Made by a program: the position numbers and the translations under genes | NCBI GenBank assembly: GCA_003149835.1 | Contig: QAMX01000074.1 | Span: 1-15,813, forward strand | Source: Clostridiales bacterium | Lineage (GTDB): Bacteria > Bacillota > Clostridia > Oscillospirales > QAMX01 | Direction of reading: 5' to 3' | DNA: 15,813 nt | Notes under the pieces: model-generated | Told to the model about the DNA's origin: nothing | Databases searched by the model: none | What the model saw: only the letters and a program-made list of their open reading frames with translations | In this document: positions 1 through 7,930 of the stretch, piece after piece | Layout: each line of letters opens with the position of its first letter | Position numbering within the stretch: the stretch's first letter is position 1

Positions 1-127
1 GGACGAGGCAGAAGCCGTCCGGCGCGCAGGCGATTCTTCTATTGCGGCGGCGCCGGCGGGTCAGCGGGCAGGAGACAAGCGCGTTTTACCGCTCACCAAA
101 ACAACAGCGGCGTCAATCCATTTTTAT

Positions 128-156
128 ATAGTATCACGATCTGGCGGTTTTGTAAA
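128..156 (-). promoter_or_regulatory. Sigma-A-type promoter reading off the left edge
   Basis: Read on the minus strand, TTTACA (151-156) and TACTAT (128-133) are 17 bases apart, a good vegetative promoter. It lies about 50 bases past the mfd stop and points out of the window, so the next gene to the left probably has its own transcript. From the predicted start (around 121) to the window edge all three minus frames meet stops and no convincing start codon is visible, so that transcript would begin with an untranslated leader of at least 120 nt. No clear mfd terminator was seen between 157 and 205. Confidence 0.6.
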
Positions 157-205
157 TAGATTGAAGGGGGACAAGGGGCGTTTGGGCGTAAATTATTTGT
201 AAATC

Positions 206-3200
206 TCATTTCTTTTCTGTGGGCTCGGGCTGCGGCAGCGCCGCGACCAGCGCCTCGGCCAGCGCGACGCGGTCGTCGCGGCGGCGCAGCTTGATGTAGA
301 GGTGCGGCCGGTCGCCGGCATTGAGCAAAACGCGCCCTTTGAGCACCGGGTGATCAAACAGCGGCTTGATTTTTTCAAAGGTGAAGTCGGAGAAGAAGAA
401 GCGCAGAGTATCCTCCTTGTCGCCGATCTCGCAGATACCCGCCCCTGCTGCGTGAGCGCGCAGCAGCGAGATTTTGAGCAGCGTCTCCGTCTCTTCCGGG
501 TAATCGCCGAATCGGTCGCAGAGCTCGTCGCGCAGGTCGGCAGCGTCCTCCTCGGTCTGAATGCGCGCGATGCGGCGGTAGAGATCCATGCGCTCAAACG
601 AGGAATCGATGTAGCTTTCCGGAATTCCGGCGGGAACCGACAGCTCGACGACGCATTCGCGCTTCGGCTGGACGGTCTCGCCTTTTTCTTCGAGCACAGC
701 CTCTTCAAGCAGGCGGAGGTACATATCGTAACCCACGGAGACCATGTGGCCGCTCTGTTCGGCGCCGAGCAGGTTGCCTGCGCCGCGGATTTCAAGGTCG
801 CGCATGGCGATTTTGAAGCCAGCGCCGAATTCCGCGAAGTCGCGGATCGCCGCGAGCCGCTTCTGGCTGATCTCCGTGAGCACACGGCCGGCGGGAAAGG
901 TCAGATACGCATAGGCGTGGCGGGAGGAGCGGCCGACGCGGCCGCGGATCTGGTGGAGCTGCGCGAGGCCGAAGCGGTCGGCGTCCTCGATGATGAGGGT
1001 GTTGACGTTGGGAATGTCGATGCCGGCTTCGATGATGGTGGTGCAGACGAGAATATCCGCCTCGCCGTCGGTAAACGCCTGCATGACCTCGCCGAGCGCC
1101 TTTTCGCTCATCTTGCCGTGGCCGACGATGACGCGGCGGTCGGGAAACAGAGCTTGAAGCTTCGCCGCCGTCTTGTCGATGGTCTCCACGCGGTTGTGAA
1201 GGTAATAGACCTGCCCGCCGCGCGAGGTCTCGCGCGCGATGGCGTCGCGCACGACGGAGAGATCGTATTCCATGACGTAGGTGGTGACGGGATAGCGGTC
1301 GTGCGGCGATTCCTCCAACACCGACATGTCGCGGACGCCGGAAAGCGCCATGTTCAGCGTCCGCGGAATCGGGGTGGCGGAAAGCGTGAGCACGTCGACA
1401 TTGCCGCTGATCTCTTTGAGCCGCTCTTTGTGGGCGACGCCGAAGCGCTGTTCCTCGTCGACGATGATGAGGCCGAGATCGTGAAATTCCACGGCCTTGT
1501 TCAGAAGCCTATGCGTGCCGATGACCATGTCGACGCTGCCGGTGCGCAGGCCGCGCAGCGTCTTTGCGGCGTCGGCCGGCGTGGAAAAGCGGCTCAGTGA
1601 GGCGATCTGGACGGGGTAACCGCGAAAACGGTGCAGCGCAGTCAGGTAGTGCTGCCGCGCCAGCACGGTCGTCGGCACCAGCAGGGCGACCTGCTTGCTG
1701 TCCAGAATGCATTTCATCGCGGCGCGGAAGGCGACCTCGGTTTTGCCAAAGCCGACGTCGCCGCACAGCAGCCGGTCCATCGGCACGGAGTTTTCCATAT
1801 CCTTTTTGATCTCCGCGGTGGAGAGCAGCTGGTCGGAGGTTTCCTCGTATTCGAAGCTGTCTTCAAATTCGCGCTGCCACGCCGAATCGGGGGAAAAGGC
1901 AAAGCCCGGCAGGCGCAGGCGCTTGGCGTACAGCGCGATGAGCTGCTTGGCCAGATCCTTGGCGGCGCTCTTGGCGCGCTGCCGCGCCCGCGCCCAGTCG
2001 GTGCCGCCGAGCTTAGAGAGCCGCACCGCGCTGTCCTCGGCCGCGCCTAAATATTTAGAGATGGCGTCGAGCTGTGTGACCGGGATGTAGAGCACGTCGC
2101 TGCCGGCGTAGGCGAGTTTGATAAAATCCTTTTTGATGCCGTCCGCTTCGAGCTGCATGATGCCGCAGAAGCGGCCGATGCCGTAGTTGTCATGGACGAT
2201 CAGGTCGCCCTCGCGGAGGTCGGAGAAGGACTTTAAACGCTCGCGGCTGCCCTTTTCAAGCTTGACGGCGCGGCGCTGCTTCTTTTTCTCCGGCGCGGTC
2301 GGGCGCGTGTCGTTGAGCACGGCGACGGAAGCGGCGGGCAGCTCAATCCCGGCCGAGAGGCTGCCGACGCCGATGGTGACGCCGCCGGGGATCAGCGGCG
2401 CGCTCACGGATGGATCTACAACGGCGGAGACGCCTTTTTCAGCGAGCAGGGAAACGAGATAATCGACGCGCTCGCGGTTGGCCGCGAGCACGAGCACGGC
2501 AAAGCCCTGCTTGCGGTAATATTCGATGTCGGAGAAAAGCAATTCAAAGCTCTGAGAGAGCGAGGGGAGCTGCTTGGAGATCAGGGTGACGATTTCCCGC
2601 GGAGGCAGCTCGCCGCGCTGAGCCAAAAAGTTGTCGAGCATGACGGCGGAGCGGCTGTTTAAAAACTGAAACAGCGCCTCCGGGTCCAAATAATAGCCTC
2701 TCTGCCGGCCGCAGATGACGCCGCTCTCCATGAGCTGCTTGGCGTCCTGCGCGGCGCGGCGGGAGAGACTTTTGATCTCGTCGCAGACGCGCTGCGCGTC
2801 GTCTAAGAAAAAGACGGTGCCGGCCGGACAGTAGTCGAGCGCGGTGCAGGGCTCTTGCTGGTACACGGGGAGATAGCGGTCGAGCGCGGCAAAGCGGAGA
2901 CCGTCGCGGATTCTGGCGCTGTCGGCCGCGATGCGGTCGAGCAGCTCTTTGGCGAGCTTGGAGCGGTTCAGCCCTTTCAGCAGGCCGCCGACACGGTCGG
3001 CAAAGGCTTCGCGGCCGCCGCCGGCGAGGTCGGGAGGCAGCTCTAAGGCGGGCGTCACGCGCACACGGCGGAGATTTTCCGTCCGCCGCTGCGTAGTGAT
3101 ATCAAAAGCGCCGATCGCGTCGATCTCGTCGCCGAAAAACTCGATTCGGACCGGCCGGCTGAGCGACGGGGGAAAAACGTCGAAGATGCCGCCGCGGAAG

Positions 3201-3721
3201 GCAAACTGACCGACGCCCTCGACGGTTTCGGCGCGGCAGTAGCCGAGCCGGACCAACGCTTCGGCCAGCTCGGAGACATCCGCCTCGTCGCCGACGGAGA
3301 GCTCCAAAGCGGAAGCGGCGAAGACATCGGGCGAAATGGTACGCAGGGAAAACGCCTCGACCGAACCGCACACGGCGGTACAGGCGCCGCTTTTCAGGCC
3401 GTCGAGCACATTGACGCGCCGGTGTTCCCATTCGCGGCTGACGCCCTCGATGTCATGAAAAGTCAGCTCACGGGCGGGAAGCACCGCGTATTCGATGCCG
3501 CTGAGCGCGGCGGCGTCGGCGGCAAAGGAGGCGGATTCCGCTTCGTCGGCCGTAATCACGGCGACGGGGCGGAAAAATTCCGTCTGAATGGCGGCAGCGG
3601 CCAGAGCGCGGTGGAGCGGGGACAGGCCGCAGATCAGGACGGGCGCGTTCCCGTCTTCCAGCCGCTTTTTCAGAGCTTGCAGCTCAGCGGGCGTAAATAC
3701 CGCTTTGCAGAGAGAAAGCAT
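206..3721 (-). CDS. mfd: Transcription-repair coupling factor Mfd
   Basis: Mfd is a cytoplasmic ATP-driven DNA translocase that removes RNA polymerase stalled at lesions and recruits UvrA to start nucleotide excision repair. The protein is 1171 aa, normal for the family. In order it shows a UvrB-like N-terminal region (GGIFDVFPP near residue 195), the RNA-polymerase-interacting domain ([10 protein letters not shown] near 510), the helicase core with Walker [10 protein letters not shown] near 657, the DEEQRFG Walker B box near 755, [13 protein letters not shown] shortly after, and a C-terminal TRCF domain. The frame stays open 19 codons further upstream, but the ATG at 3719-3721 is preferred because AAAGGACGGGGGA precedes it and family homology starts there. 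The gene is 226 bases downstream of a membrane-protein gene on the same strand, and no convincing promoter was seen in that gap. All expected motifs are present. Confidence 0.97.
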   Translation of the reverse strand: MLSLCKAVFTPAELQALKKRLEDGNAPVLICGLSPLHRALAAAAIQTEFFRPVAVITADEAESASFAADAAALSGIEYAVLPARELTFHDIEGVSREWEHRRVNVLDGLKSGACTAVCGSVEAFSLRTISPDVFAASALELSVGDEADVSELAEALVRLGYCRAETVEGVGQFAFRGGIFDVFPPSLSRPVRIEFFGDEIDAIGAFDITTQRRTENLRRVRVTPALELPPDLAGGGREAFADRVGGLLKGLNRSKLAKELLDRIAADSARIRDGLRFAALDRYLPVYQQEPCTALDYCPAGTVFFLDDAQRVCDEIKSLSRRAAQDAKQLMESGVICGRQRGYYLDPEALFQFLNSRSAVMLDNFLAQRGELPPREIVTLISKQLPSLSQSFELLFSDIEYYRKQGFAVLVLAANRERVDYLVSLLAEKGVSAVVDPSVSAPLIPGGVTIGVGSLSAGIELPAASVAVLNDTRPTAPEKKKQRRAVKLEKGSRERLKSFSDLREGDLIVHDNYGIGRFCGIMQLEADGIKKDFIKLAYAGSDVLYIPVTQLDAISKYLGAAEDSAVRLSKLGGTDWARARQRAKSAAKDLAKQLIALYAKRLRLPGFAFSPDSAWQREFEDSFEYEETSDQLLSTAEIKKDMENSVPMDRLLCGDVGFGKTEVAFRAAMKCILDSKQVALLVPTTVLARQHYLTALHRFRGYPVQIASLSRFSTPADAAKTLRGLRTGSVDMVIGTHRLLNKAVEFHDLGLIIVDEEQRFGVAHKERLKEISGNVDVLTLSATPIPRTLNMALSGVRDMSVLEESPHDRYPVTTYVMEYDLSVVRDAIARETSRGGQVYYLHNRVETIDKTAAKLQALFPDRRVIVGHGKMSEKALGEVMQAFTDGEADILVCTTIIEAGIDIPNVNTLIIEDADRFGLAQLHQIRGRVGRSSRHAYAYLTFPAGRVLTEISQKRLAAIRDFAEFGAGFKIAMRDLEIRGAGNLLGAEQSGHMVSVGYDMYLRLLEEAVLEEKGETVQPKRECVVELSVPAGIPESYIDSSFERMDLYRRIARIQTEEDAADLRDELCDRFGDYPEETETLLKISLLRAHAAGAGICEIGDKEDTLRFFFSDFTFEKIKPLFDHPVLKGRVLLNAGDRPHLYIKLRRRDDRVALAEALVAALPQPEPTEKK

Positions 3722-3804
3722 GTCGAGATCCCCCGTCCTTTCGCATGAAATCGGTTTGACAAAACAAAACACGGGCAAGCGCGCGGGGCGCGCCGTCCGT
3801 TGGC

Positions 3805-3951
3805 ATGTTCAAACAAGTAAAAATAGAGATGGAAGATCGGTTTATGGCCGAAGCCTTCCGCCGCTTTGAGAGCGGGAAACAGATTGGAAAAGCCGTTATG
3901 CGCAGCGAGAAACAGCCGGCGGACAGCGCGAAAAAAGCGGACGCGCTTTAA
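3805..3951 (+). CDS. Possible small protein or gene remnant (48 aa)
   Basis: An ATG-to-TAA frame of 48 codons lies on the plus strand in the otherwise empty gap between mfd and the membrane-protein gene. Its stop overlaps the stop of that convergent gene. The product is charged, with a KIEMEDRFMAEAFRRF helix-like stretch and a lysine/alanine tail. The segment AEAFRRFESGKQIGKAVM resembles the extreme C-terminus of medium-chain zinc dehydrogenases and quinone reductases, so it may be a fossil of such a gene; that resemblance is from memory only. There is no good ribosome binding site (the upstream bases are GC-rich without AGGAGG) and no clear promoter. It could equally be chance. Confidence 0.25.
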   Translation: MFKQVKIEMEDRFMAEAFRRFESGKQIGKAVMRSEKQPADSAKKADAL

Positions 3952-4847
3952 AGGACAGGCGGTTCCTCTTTTCCGCTCTCCTCCGGCTCTGCGGCGGCCT
4001 GAATGAGCTCGGCGACCGGGTCGGCGCGCCGCGGCGCGAAGAAAGTGGGGATGACGGCCAGCGCGAACAGGAACCCGTAGAGATAGACGCAGACATCCGT
4101 GACGTTGGCCATAGCCACCGGCGCGCCGCTGAAAAGCGCGCTGAGGCAGAGCCCGCCCTTGCCGACGAGCGAAACCGTTCCGAAAAACAGATATGCCGCG
4201 ACGGTCAGATACACGCGCATCGCGCCTGAACGGCCGTAGAGATAGCCGGCGCAGCCGAAAAACATCAGAATCAGCGAGATCAGCGCCGCGAGGTCGTAGA
4301 AATAAACGCTGACCGAAGGAGTCGACGAGACGGTGCGATAGACCTCGATCAGACGGAAGCACGACCAGAAGACGATGATCAGCGACGCCGTGCCGATCGG
4401 GGAGGCGCTGTCGGAGCGGACGGAGAGCTTGCGAACGACCGGTACCGTCAGGATGGCCGCCGCAAAAAACAGGATGCCGTTGAGCATGCCCCATACGGAT
4501 AGCTGCTTGACGGCCGACGCGAGCGTAACGATCGTGCCGACGGCGGCGGCGAGCGCGGAAAGAGCCGACAGCAAAATCGTCGGCGCGCCGATCGTCCCGA
4601 CGGCGACGGCGTCTTTCGGAAACAGCCGGCCGGTCAGCGCCAGAACAATGACGACCGCAAACGCCAGGGTGATCAGGGCGAACAGAGCCGCGAGAATCAC
4701 GGCGTGCCGGTTGCCCCTGACGGCGAGACCAAGGGCGTCAAAGCCGTATTTCAGATGAAAATAACGGATCAGGCCGCCGAATATACCGGCCAGCAGCATC
4801 AGAAGCAGCAGCGCCGCTTTTTCAAACTTTGACAGTTTGTCCTGCAT
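3948..4847 (-). CDS. Polytopic membrane protein of unknown function
   Basis: I do not recognise this 299-aa protein. It has about eight hydrophobic segments, for example AALLLLMLLAGIFGGLI near the N-terminus, LFALITLAFAVVIVLAL, a segment around LIIVFWSCF, LAALISLILMFFGCAGYLYG and a last helix near VYLYGFLFALAVIPTFF. A short hydrophilic tail rich in Glu and Pro follows. It looks like an integral membrane protein with no obvious enzyme motif. The ATG at 4845-4847 was chosen (AAAGG lies 13 bases upstream); a TTG seven codons earlier is the alternative. It starts 42 bases after the D-Ala-D-Ala carboxypeptidase stop, on the same strand, so the two are probably co-transcribed and a cell-envelope role is a reasonable guess. 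No sugar-transfer or transporter signature was seen. Confidence 0.8.
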   Translation of the reverse strand: MQDKLSKFEKAALLLLMLLAGIFGGLIRYFHLKYGFDALGLAVRGNRHAVILAALFALITLAFAVVIVLALTGRLFPKDAVAVGTIGAPTILLSALSALAAAVGTIVTLASAVKQLSVWGMLNGILFFAAAILTVPVVRKLSVRSDSASPIGTASLIIVFWSCFRLIEVYRTVSSTPSVSVYFYDLAALISLILMFFGCAGYLYGRSGAMRVYLTVAAYLFFGTVSLVGKGGLCLSALFSGAPVAMANVTDVCVYLYGFLFALAVIPTFFAPRRADPVAELIQAAAEPEESGKEEPPVL

Positions 4848-4889
4848 AGATACGTTCACGCCTTTCAAATCGTTGAGCTGTCGGAGAGG

Positions 4890-6302
4890 TTATCGGTGCA
4901 AATCGTGGTCGTCGAAAGAACGGCTTCGGCGCGGCCGGCGCCGGTCTTTTTTCCGGTTATGAAGATAAACGGAAATGAGCACAACGACGCCGTAGACCAT
5001 CGCGCAGAAGAGGGCGACGCAAAGCGCGATCAGCAGAAACTTTACCAGCGTCCCAGCGAAGCCGCCGCGCTTGCCGGTGCCCGGCGAGGCCGTCTGCTCC
5101 CCGCCGGAAACGGCCGGATCCGGCTCAGAAGACAAGGAGCCGTCGGTGACGCCGGAAGAGAGCAGATAATCGCCGCGGGCCAACATTTGCGCCTCTCCGA
5201 CGAGATAGCCGTTGTCATAGAGCCGCAGCGAACCGAGCGGCGTTCCGGCGGCGGTCGGTTCCACGATCTGGTCGGGAATGTCGTAGACCCGCTCGTAGGA
5301 CAAAAAATCATCCGCCGTATGGCACAGCACGGAAAACGCGGCCGGCTCCAACAGGAGCGAACCGCCGTCGGCGGTCGGCACCGATTTGGCAAAGTCAATG
5401 GTATTGTCAACGGAGACGGATTTGAGGTTTTCCGCAAAGTAATCGACGAACGCCGAAGTATCTTTAAACGTCGTGCCCTTGGGGGCCTTCATAATCGCAA
5501 TGACGTATTGCAGGCCGTTGTATTCGGAATAGGTCGCCAGAGTGTTGGCGGCGGGCGTCGTAAAACCCGTCTTTCCGCAGACGACCTTGTCGTTATAGGA
5601 GCCGGAACGGGGCCGTTGCAGGTCGTTTGTGGTCACGAGATAGCGCGTCTCGCTGGTTTTATTGGTCGGCGGAATCTCATAGGTCGGGGTGGACATGATC
5701 TCGACGAGCAGCTCGTGTTTGAGACATTCGCGCATCAGCGTCGCCAAATCGCGCGCGCTCATATAGTGCTGGTCGTCGTGCAGGCCGTTGGTGGTGACGA
5801 AATGGGAATTGGTCATGCCGAGCGCGGCGGCGCGCTCGTTCATCAGCGCTACGAAGGCGTCGGCGGAGCCGGCGATGTATTCCGCCATGCCGATACACGC
5901 CTCGTTGGCGCTTGGAAGCAGCATCGCGTAGAGCACCTGCCGCACCGTCAGCTCTTCGCCGACGTCGATGGCGATATGCGTGGTGTCGCGCGGGATACCG
6001 TACACCGCGTCATAGGAGAAGGTGATGACGTCGTCGAGCGACGCCTCGCCCGCCTCGATCCGCTCGGCGGCGAGGAGCGCGGTCATCAGCTTCGTCGTAC
6101 TCGCGGGATAGAGCTGCTCATCGGCGTTTTTTTCATACAGAACCGTGCCGGTGGTGAGTTCGACGGCGAACGCCGCGTACCCTGACGGTTCGGGGATCGT
6201 ATCAATACCGCACGCGTCACCGTATAGCGCCGCGGAGAGCGGAGACAAGCAAAAAACGACGCAAAAAATGAGCAGGACGGCGAGAGGCCTCGTGTGTTTC
6301 AC
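4890..6302 (-). CDS. Serine-type D-Ala-D-Ala carboxypeptidase (PBP5/DacF-like, S11)
   Basis: This 470-aa enzyme should trim the terminal D-alanine from peptidoglycan pentapeptides outside the membrane, limiting cross-linking. All three penicillin-binding motifs are present: SxxK as STTK (68-71, nucleophile Ser68), SxN as SAN (131-133) and KTG (244-246). Residues 1-25 form a signal peptide (LAVLLIFCVVFCL core, then an Ala-rich cleavage area). A C-terminal beta-rich region follows the catalytic domain. The chain then ends in a hydrophobic helix (about 418-443) and a very basic tail (NRKKDRRRPRRSR), so it is anchored by a true transmembrane helix with the tail inside, unlike the amphipathic anchor of E. 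coli PBP5. The start is GTG at 6300-6302, with GGGGG about 12 bases upstream. A good promoter lies at 6349-6378. DacF, involved in spore cortex formation, is a possible homologue, but sporulation cannot be judged here. Confidence 0.93.
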   Translation of the reverse strand: MKHTRPLAVLLIFCVVFCLSPLSAALYGDACGIDTIPEPSGYAAFAVELTTGTVLYEKNADEQLYPASTTKLMTALLAAERIEAGEASLDDVITFSYDAVYGIPRDTTHIAIDVGEELTVRQVLYAMLLPSANEACIGMAEYIAGSADAFVALMNERAAALGMTNSHFVTTNGLHDDQHYMSARDLATLMRECLKHELLVEIMSTPTYEIPPTNKTSETRYLVTTNDLQRPRSGSYNDKVVCGKTGFTTPAANTLATYSEYNGLQYVIAIMKAPKGTTFKDTSAFVDYFAENLKSVSVDNTIDFAKSVPTADGGSLLLEPAAFSVLCHTADDFLSYERVYDIPDQIVEPTAAGTPLGSLRLYDNGYLVGEAQMLARGDYLLSSGVTDGSLSSEPDPAVSGGEQTASPGTGKRGGFAGTLVKFLLIALCVALFCAMVYGVVVLISVYLHNRKKDRRRPRRSRSFDDHDLHR

Positions 6303-6348
6303 GCAGCGGAAACCCCCAGTCTATACAGATTATTTTCATTCACTCTAT

Positions 6349-6378
6349 ATTTTACCATAGACAAGCGGCATTTGTCAA
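6349..6378 (-). promoter_or_regulatory. Promoter of the D-Ala-D-Ala carboxypeptidase gene
   Basis: On the minus strand TTGACA (6373-6378) is followed after 18 bases by TAAAAT (6349-6354), with TGG just before the -10 as an extended element. The predicted start is near 6342, giving a leader of about 40 nt before the GTG at 6302. It is divergent from the pdxK promoter; the two -35 boxes are about 90 bases apart. Confidence 0.75.
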
Positions 6379-6469
6379 AGTATATTTTCGGCGTTTTGCC
6401 GTTTTTAGGGCTCCGCCGATCGCCGCCGCCGTTTGCGTTTTGGCAAAAGGAGCGCAAAGCCGTCTTTTT

Positions 6470-6499
6470 TTGACAAGAGACAAGGGTTAGTGGTATAAT
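6470..6499 (+). promoter_or_regulatory. Strong extended -10 promoter upstream of pdxK
   Basis: TTGACA (6470-6475) and TATAAT (6494-6499) are separated by 18 bases, and TGG precedes the -10 (TGN extended element). Both hexamers match the consensus exactly, making this the best promoter in the window. The predicted start is near 6506. A T run (6465-6471) adjoins the -35 box. Just upstream, a hairpin (TTTGCG 6432-6437 with CGCAAA 6453-6458, inner TTTT/AAAA) may insulate it from leftward reading. Confidence 0.85.
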
Positions 6500-6505
6500 G
6501 AAACC

Positions 6506-6702
6506 ATATCGGACTGCGGTTGGGCTTTGCGCCGCTTGGAGCCGGGGCAATACCGCTGGCGGCATGCGGGCGGTGCGAACGCCCGCTTTGCAGTTGGGCG
6601 GCGAGCCTGCTGTCGGTCTTTTTTGCCGTTCGGTCTTCAACATGCGGCGCCGAAGGGATTTTGCCGCAAGCATTTTTTTACGACGAGGAGCGTGATATCG
6701 CC
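6506..6702 (+). other. Long structured leader of pdxK with several alternative hairpins
   Basis: About 195 nt separate the predicted transcription start from the pdxK ATG. The leader holds a perfect 7-bp hairpin, GCGGGCG (6566-6572) with CGCCCGC (6580-6586). The CGCCC in its right arm can instead pair with GGGCG at 6596-6600. A terminator-like hairpin closes the leader (separate entry). A 66-codon frame crosses it but has no ribosome binding site and looks non-coding. I could not match it to TPP, THF, cobalamin, preQ1 or guanidine riboswitch consensuses. It may be an unrecognised regulatory RNA or just a GC-rich leader. Confidence 0.4.
6642..6679 (+). terminator. Terminator-like hairpin (possible attenuator) before pdxK
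   Basis: TGCGGC (6643-6648) can pair with GCCGCA (6663-6668). Alternatively ATGC (6642-6645) pairs with GCAT (6670-6673), stacked on GGC/GCC. Seven T residues follow (6673-6679). This has the shape of an intrinsic terminator, yet it lies inside the pdxK leader, 24 bases before the ATG and just upstream of the GAGGAG ribosome binding site. That position suggests transcription attenuation. The stem is short and the loop is 14 bases, so strength is uncertain. Confidence 0.4.
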
Positions 6703-7539
6703 ATGGGAAAAAAACTTCCGCGCGCCGCCGCGGTGCATGACGTTTCCGGTTTTGGAAAGTGCGCGCTGACGATCGCCATCCCGGTGCTCTCGGCCTGCGG
6801 CGTGGAGGTCTGTCCGCTGCCGACAGCGGTTTTATCGGCCAACACGGATTTTCAAGGGTTTCAGATGGTCGATTTGACAGAGGCGATGTCCCGGTTTCTG
6901 ACGCACTGGGAGGAAATGGGGCTTTGCTTCGACGCGGTGTATTCAGGCTTTCTCGGCTCGGCGATGCAGATCGACGATATTGAGCGCATGGTGCGGCGCT
7001 TTCGCCCGGCGCTGACGCTGATCGATCCCGTATGCGGCGACGAGGGCGTGGTCTATAAGACCTATACGCGCGAGATGTGCGAACGGCTGCGGCAGCTCGT
7101 CCGGATCGCCGATGTAGTGACGCCGAATCTGACCGAGGCCTGTGTGCTGACGGGGACGGATTACGCCGCGTGCGGGACGCAACCGGCGGAGATCCGCGCG
7201 CTGGCGGAACAGATTCGGGCGTCCGGAGCCAAAAGCGTGATTATTACCGGCGTGGAGCGCGGCGAGTCGCTGTATAACTGTATACTCGACAGCGACGGCT
7301 ATGACGAGCGGCGCGTTCCGCTGCTGCCGTTCCGCATGCACGGGACGGGCGACCTGTTTTCCAGCGTGCTCGCCGGAGGGCTGATGACGGGGCATACGCT
7401 GCGCGAGAGCGTCGATTCGGCGGCGCGCTTCGTCGCTTTGGCAATGCAGGCAAGCGCCGGATATGACGATTCTATGCGCCGGGGCGTCTGTTTTGAACCG
7501 TATCTGGCCCTGCTCGCAGGCGGGCTGTGCGCGGAATGA
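6703..7539 (+). CDS. pdxK: Pyridoxal/pyridoxamine kinase (PfkB/ribokinase superfamily)
   Basis: This 278-aa cytoplasmic kinase should phosphorylate pyridoxal, pyridoxamine or pyridoxine with ATP in the vitamin B6 salvage route to pyridoxal phosphate. The N-terminal VHDVSGFGKCALT near residue 11 fits the PdxK/PdxY substrate-site loop. GFLGSAMQ and LIDPVCGDEG follow the family pattern, VTPNLTEA precedes the ATP site, and HGTGDLFSS carries the catalytic aspartate (Asp217) and anion hole (GTGD 214-217). Length matches the family. The frame extends upstream to 6520, but the ATG at 6703 is chosen because homology begins there and GAGGAG lies at 6685-6690, with a rather long 12-base spacing. Control is probably by the leader described above. 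pdxY or thiD-like specificity cannot be excluded. Confidence 0.9.
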   Translation: MGKKLPRAAAVHDVSGFGKCALTIAIPVLSACGVEVCPLPTAVLSANTDFQGFQMVDLTEAMSRFLTHWEEMGLCFDAVYSGFLGSAMQIDDIERMVRRFRPALTLIDPVCGDEGVVYKTYTREMCERLRQLVRIADVVTPNLTEACVLTGTDYAACGTQPAEIRALAEQIRASGAKSVIITGVERGESLYNCILDSDGYDERRVPLLPFRMHGTGDLFSSVLAGGLMTGHTLRESVDSAARFVALAMQASAGYDDSMRRGVCFEPYLALLAGGLCAE

Positions 7540-7602
7540 CGGATGGCTGTCCCCGCACGTCCGCTGCGGCGGGAGAGAGATAGAGAGAATTGAGGAAAGA
7601 GA

Positions 7603-7787
7603 ATGATGAAACCCAGACGCCTGACGGCGGGAGATACGATCGGTTTGATCGCCCCGTGCGGCGCGGCAGAGGACGGATGCATGGAGGCGCCGGTGCATTT
7701 CGCGGCGTGTTGCCGGTCGGCGTTTCCGCTGTTCTCGACGCGGACGCACAGACGCTCCAAATTGTGGAGAACGTGGTAGAAGCCTGA
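7603..7787 (+). pseudogene. LD-carboxypeptidase (S66) remnant with internal deletion
   Basis: Two fragments of one gene lie side by side in different frames. From ATG 7603/7606 the frame reads KPRRLTAGDTIGLIAP, the typical beginning of peptidase S66 LD-carboxypeptidases. The last part of the adjacent frame, stopping at 7785-7787, reads GVLPVGVSAVLDADAQTL and matches the usual end of the same family (LP.G..a.LDAd...L.I.E..V). A whole S66 gene is about 900 bases, so roughly 700-750 bases are missing between about 7670 and 7710, including the Ser-Glu-His catalytic core, and the two parts are out of frame. The original ribosome binding site AGGAAAG (7593-7599) survives. It starts 63 bases after pdxK and was probably co-transcribed with it. 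The family assignment is from memory of the termini. Confidence 0.65.
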
Positions 7788-7872
7788 AAAAACGGCGAAT
7801 TCCGGAGTCAAGCTGTGTCAAAATATCCACAGAAATCATATCAGACATGGGTATATTTATGGAGTTTGAAGC

Positions 7873-7901
7873 TTTCGATTGGACGGAAAAAATGATATAA
7901 T
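7873..7901 (+). promoter_or_regulatory. Extended -10 promoter of the 2-oxoacid oxidoreductase operon
   Basis: A perfect TATAAT (7896-7901) is preceded by TGA (extended -10). The hexamer 17 bases upstream, TTTCGA (7873-7878), is a weak -35; a better-looking TTGGAC at 7879-7884 is only 11 bases away. The predicted start is near 7908, giving a leader of about 23 nt before the GTG of the ATPase gene. Confidence 0.6.
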
Positions 7902-7930
7902 ATACAGAAATCCATAGAAGGAGGCGGGCT

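Noticed and set aside
302..1600. 432-codon open frame on the plus strand inside mfd
   Set aside because: Antisense shadow of a conserved mfd reading frame in GC-rich DNA; no ribosome binding site and no recognisable protein.
4896..6185. 429-codon open frame opposite the carboxypeptidase gene
   Set aside because: The minus strand encodes a clear S11 enzyme with all motifs; the opposite frame is rich in Arg/Gly/His as expected for a shadow.
6943..7848. 301-codon minus-strand frame over pdxK and the S66 remnant
   Set aside because: Runs antisense to an obvious kinase and has no recognisable domain.
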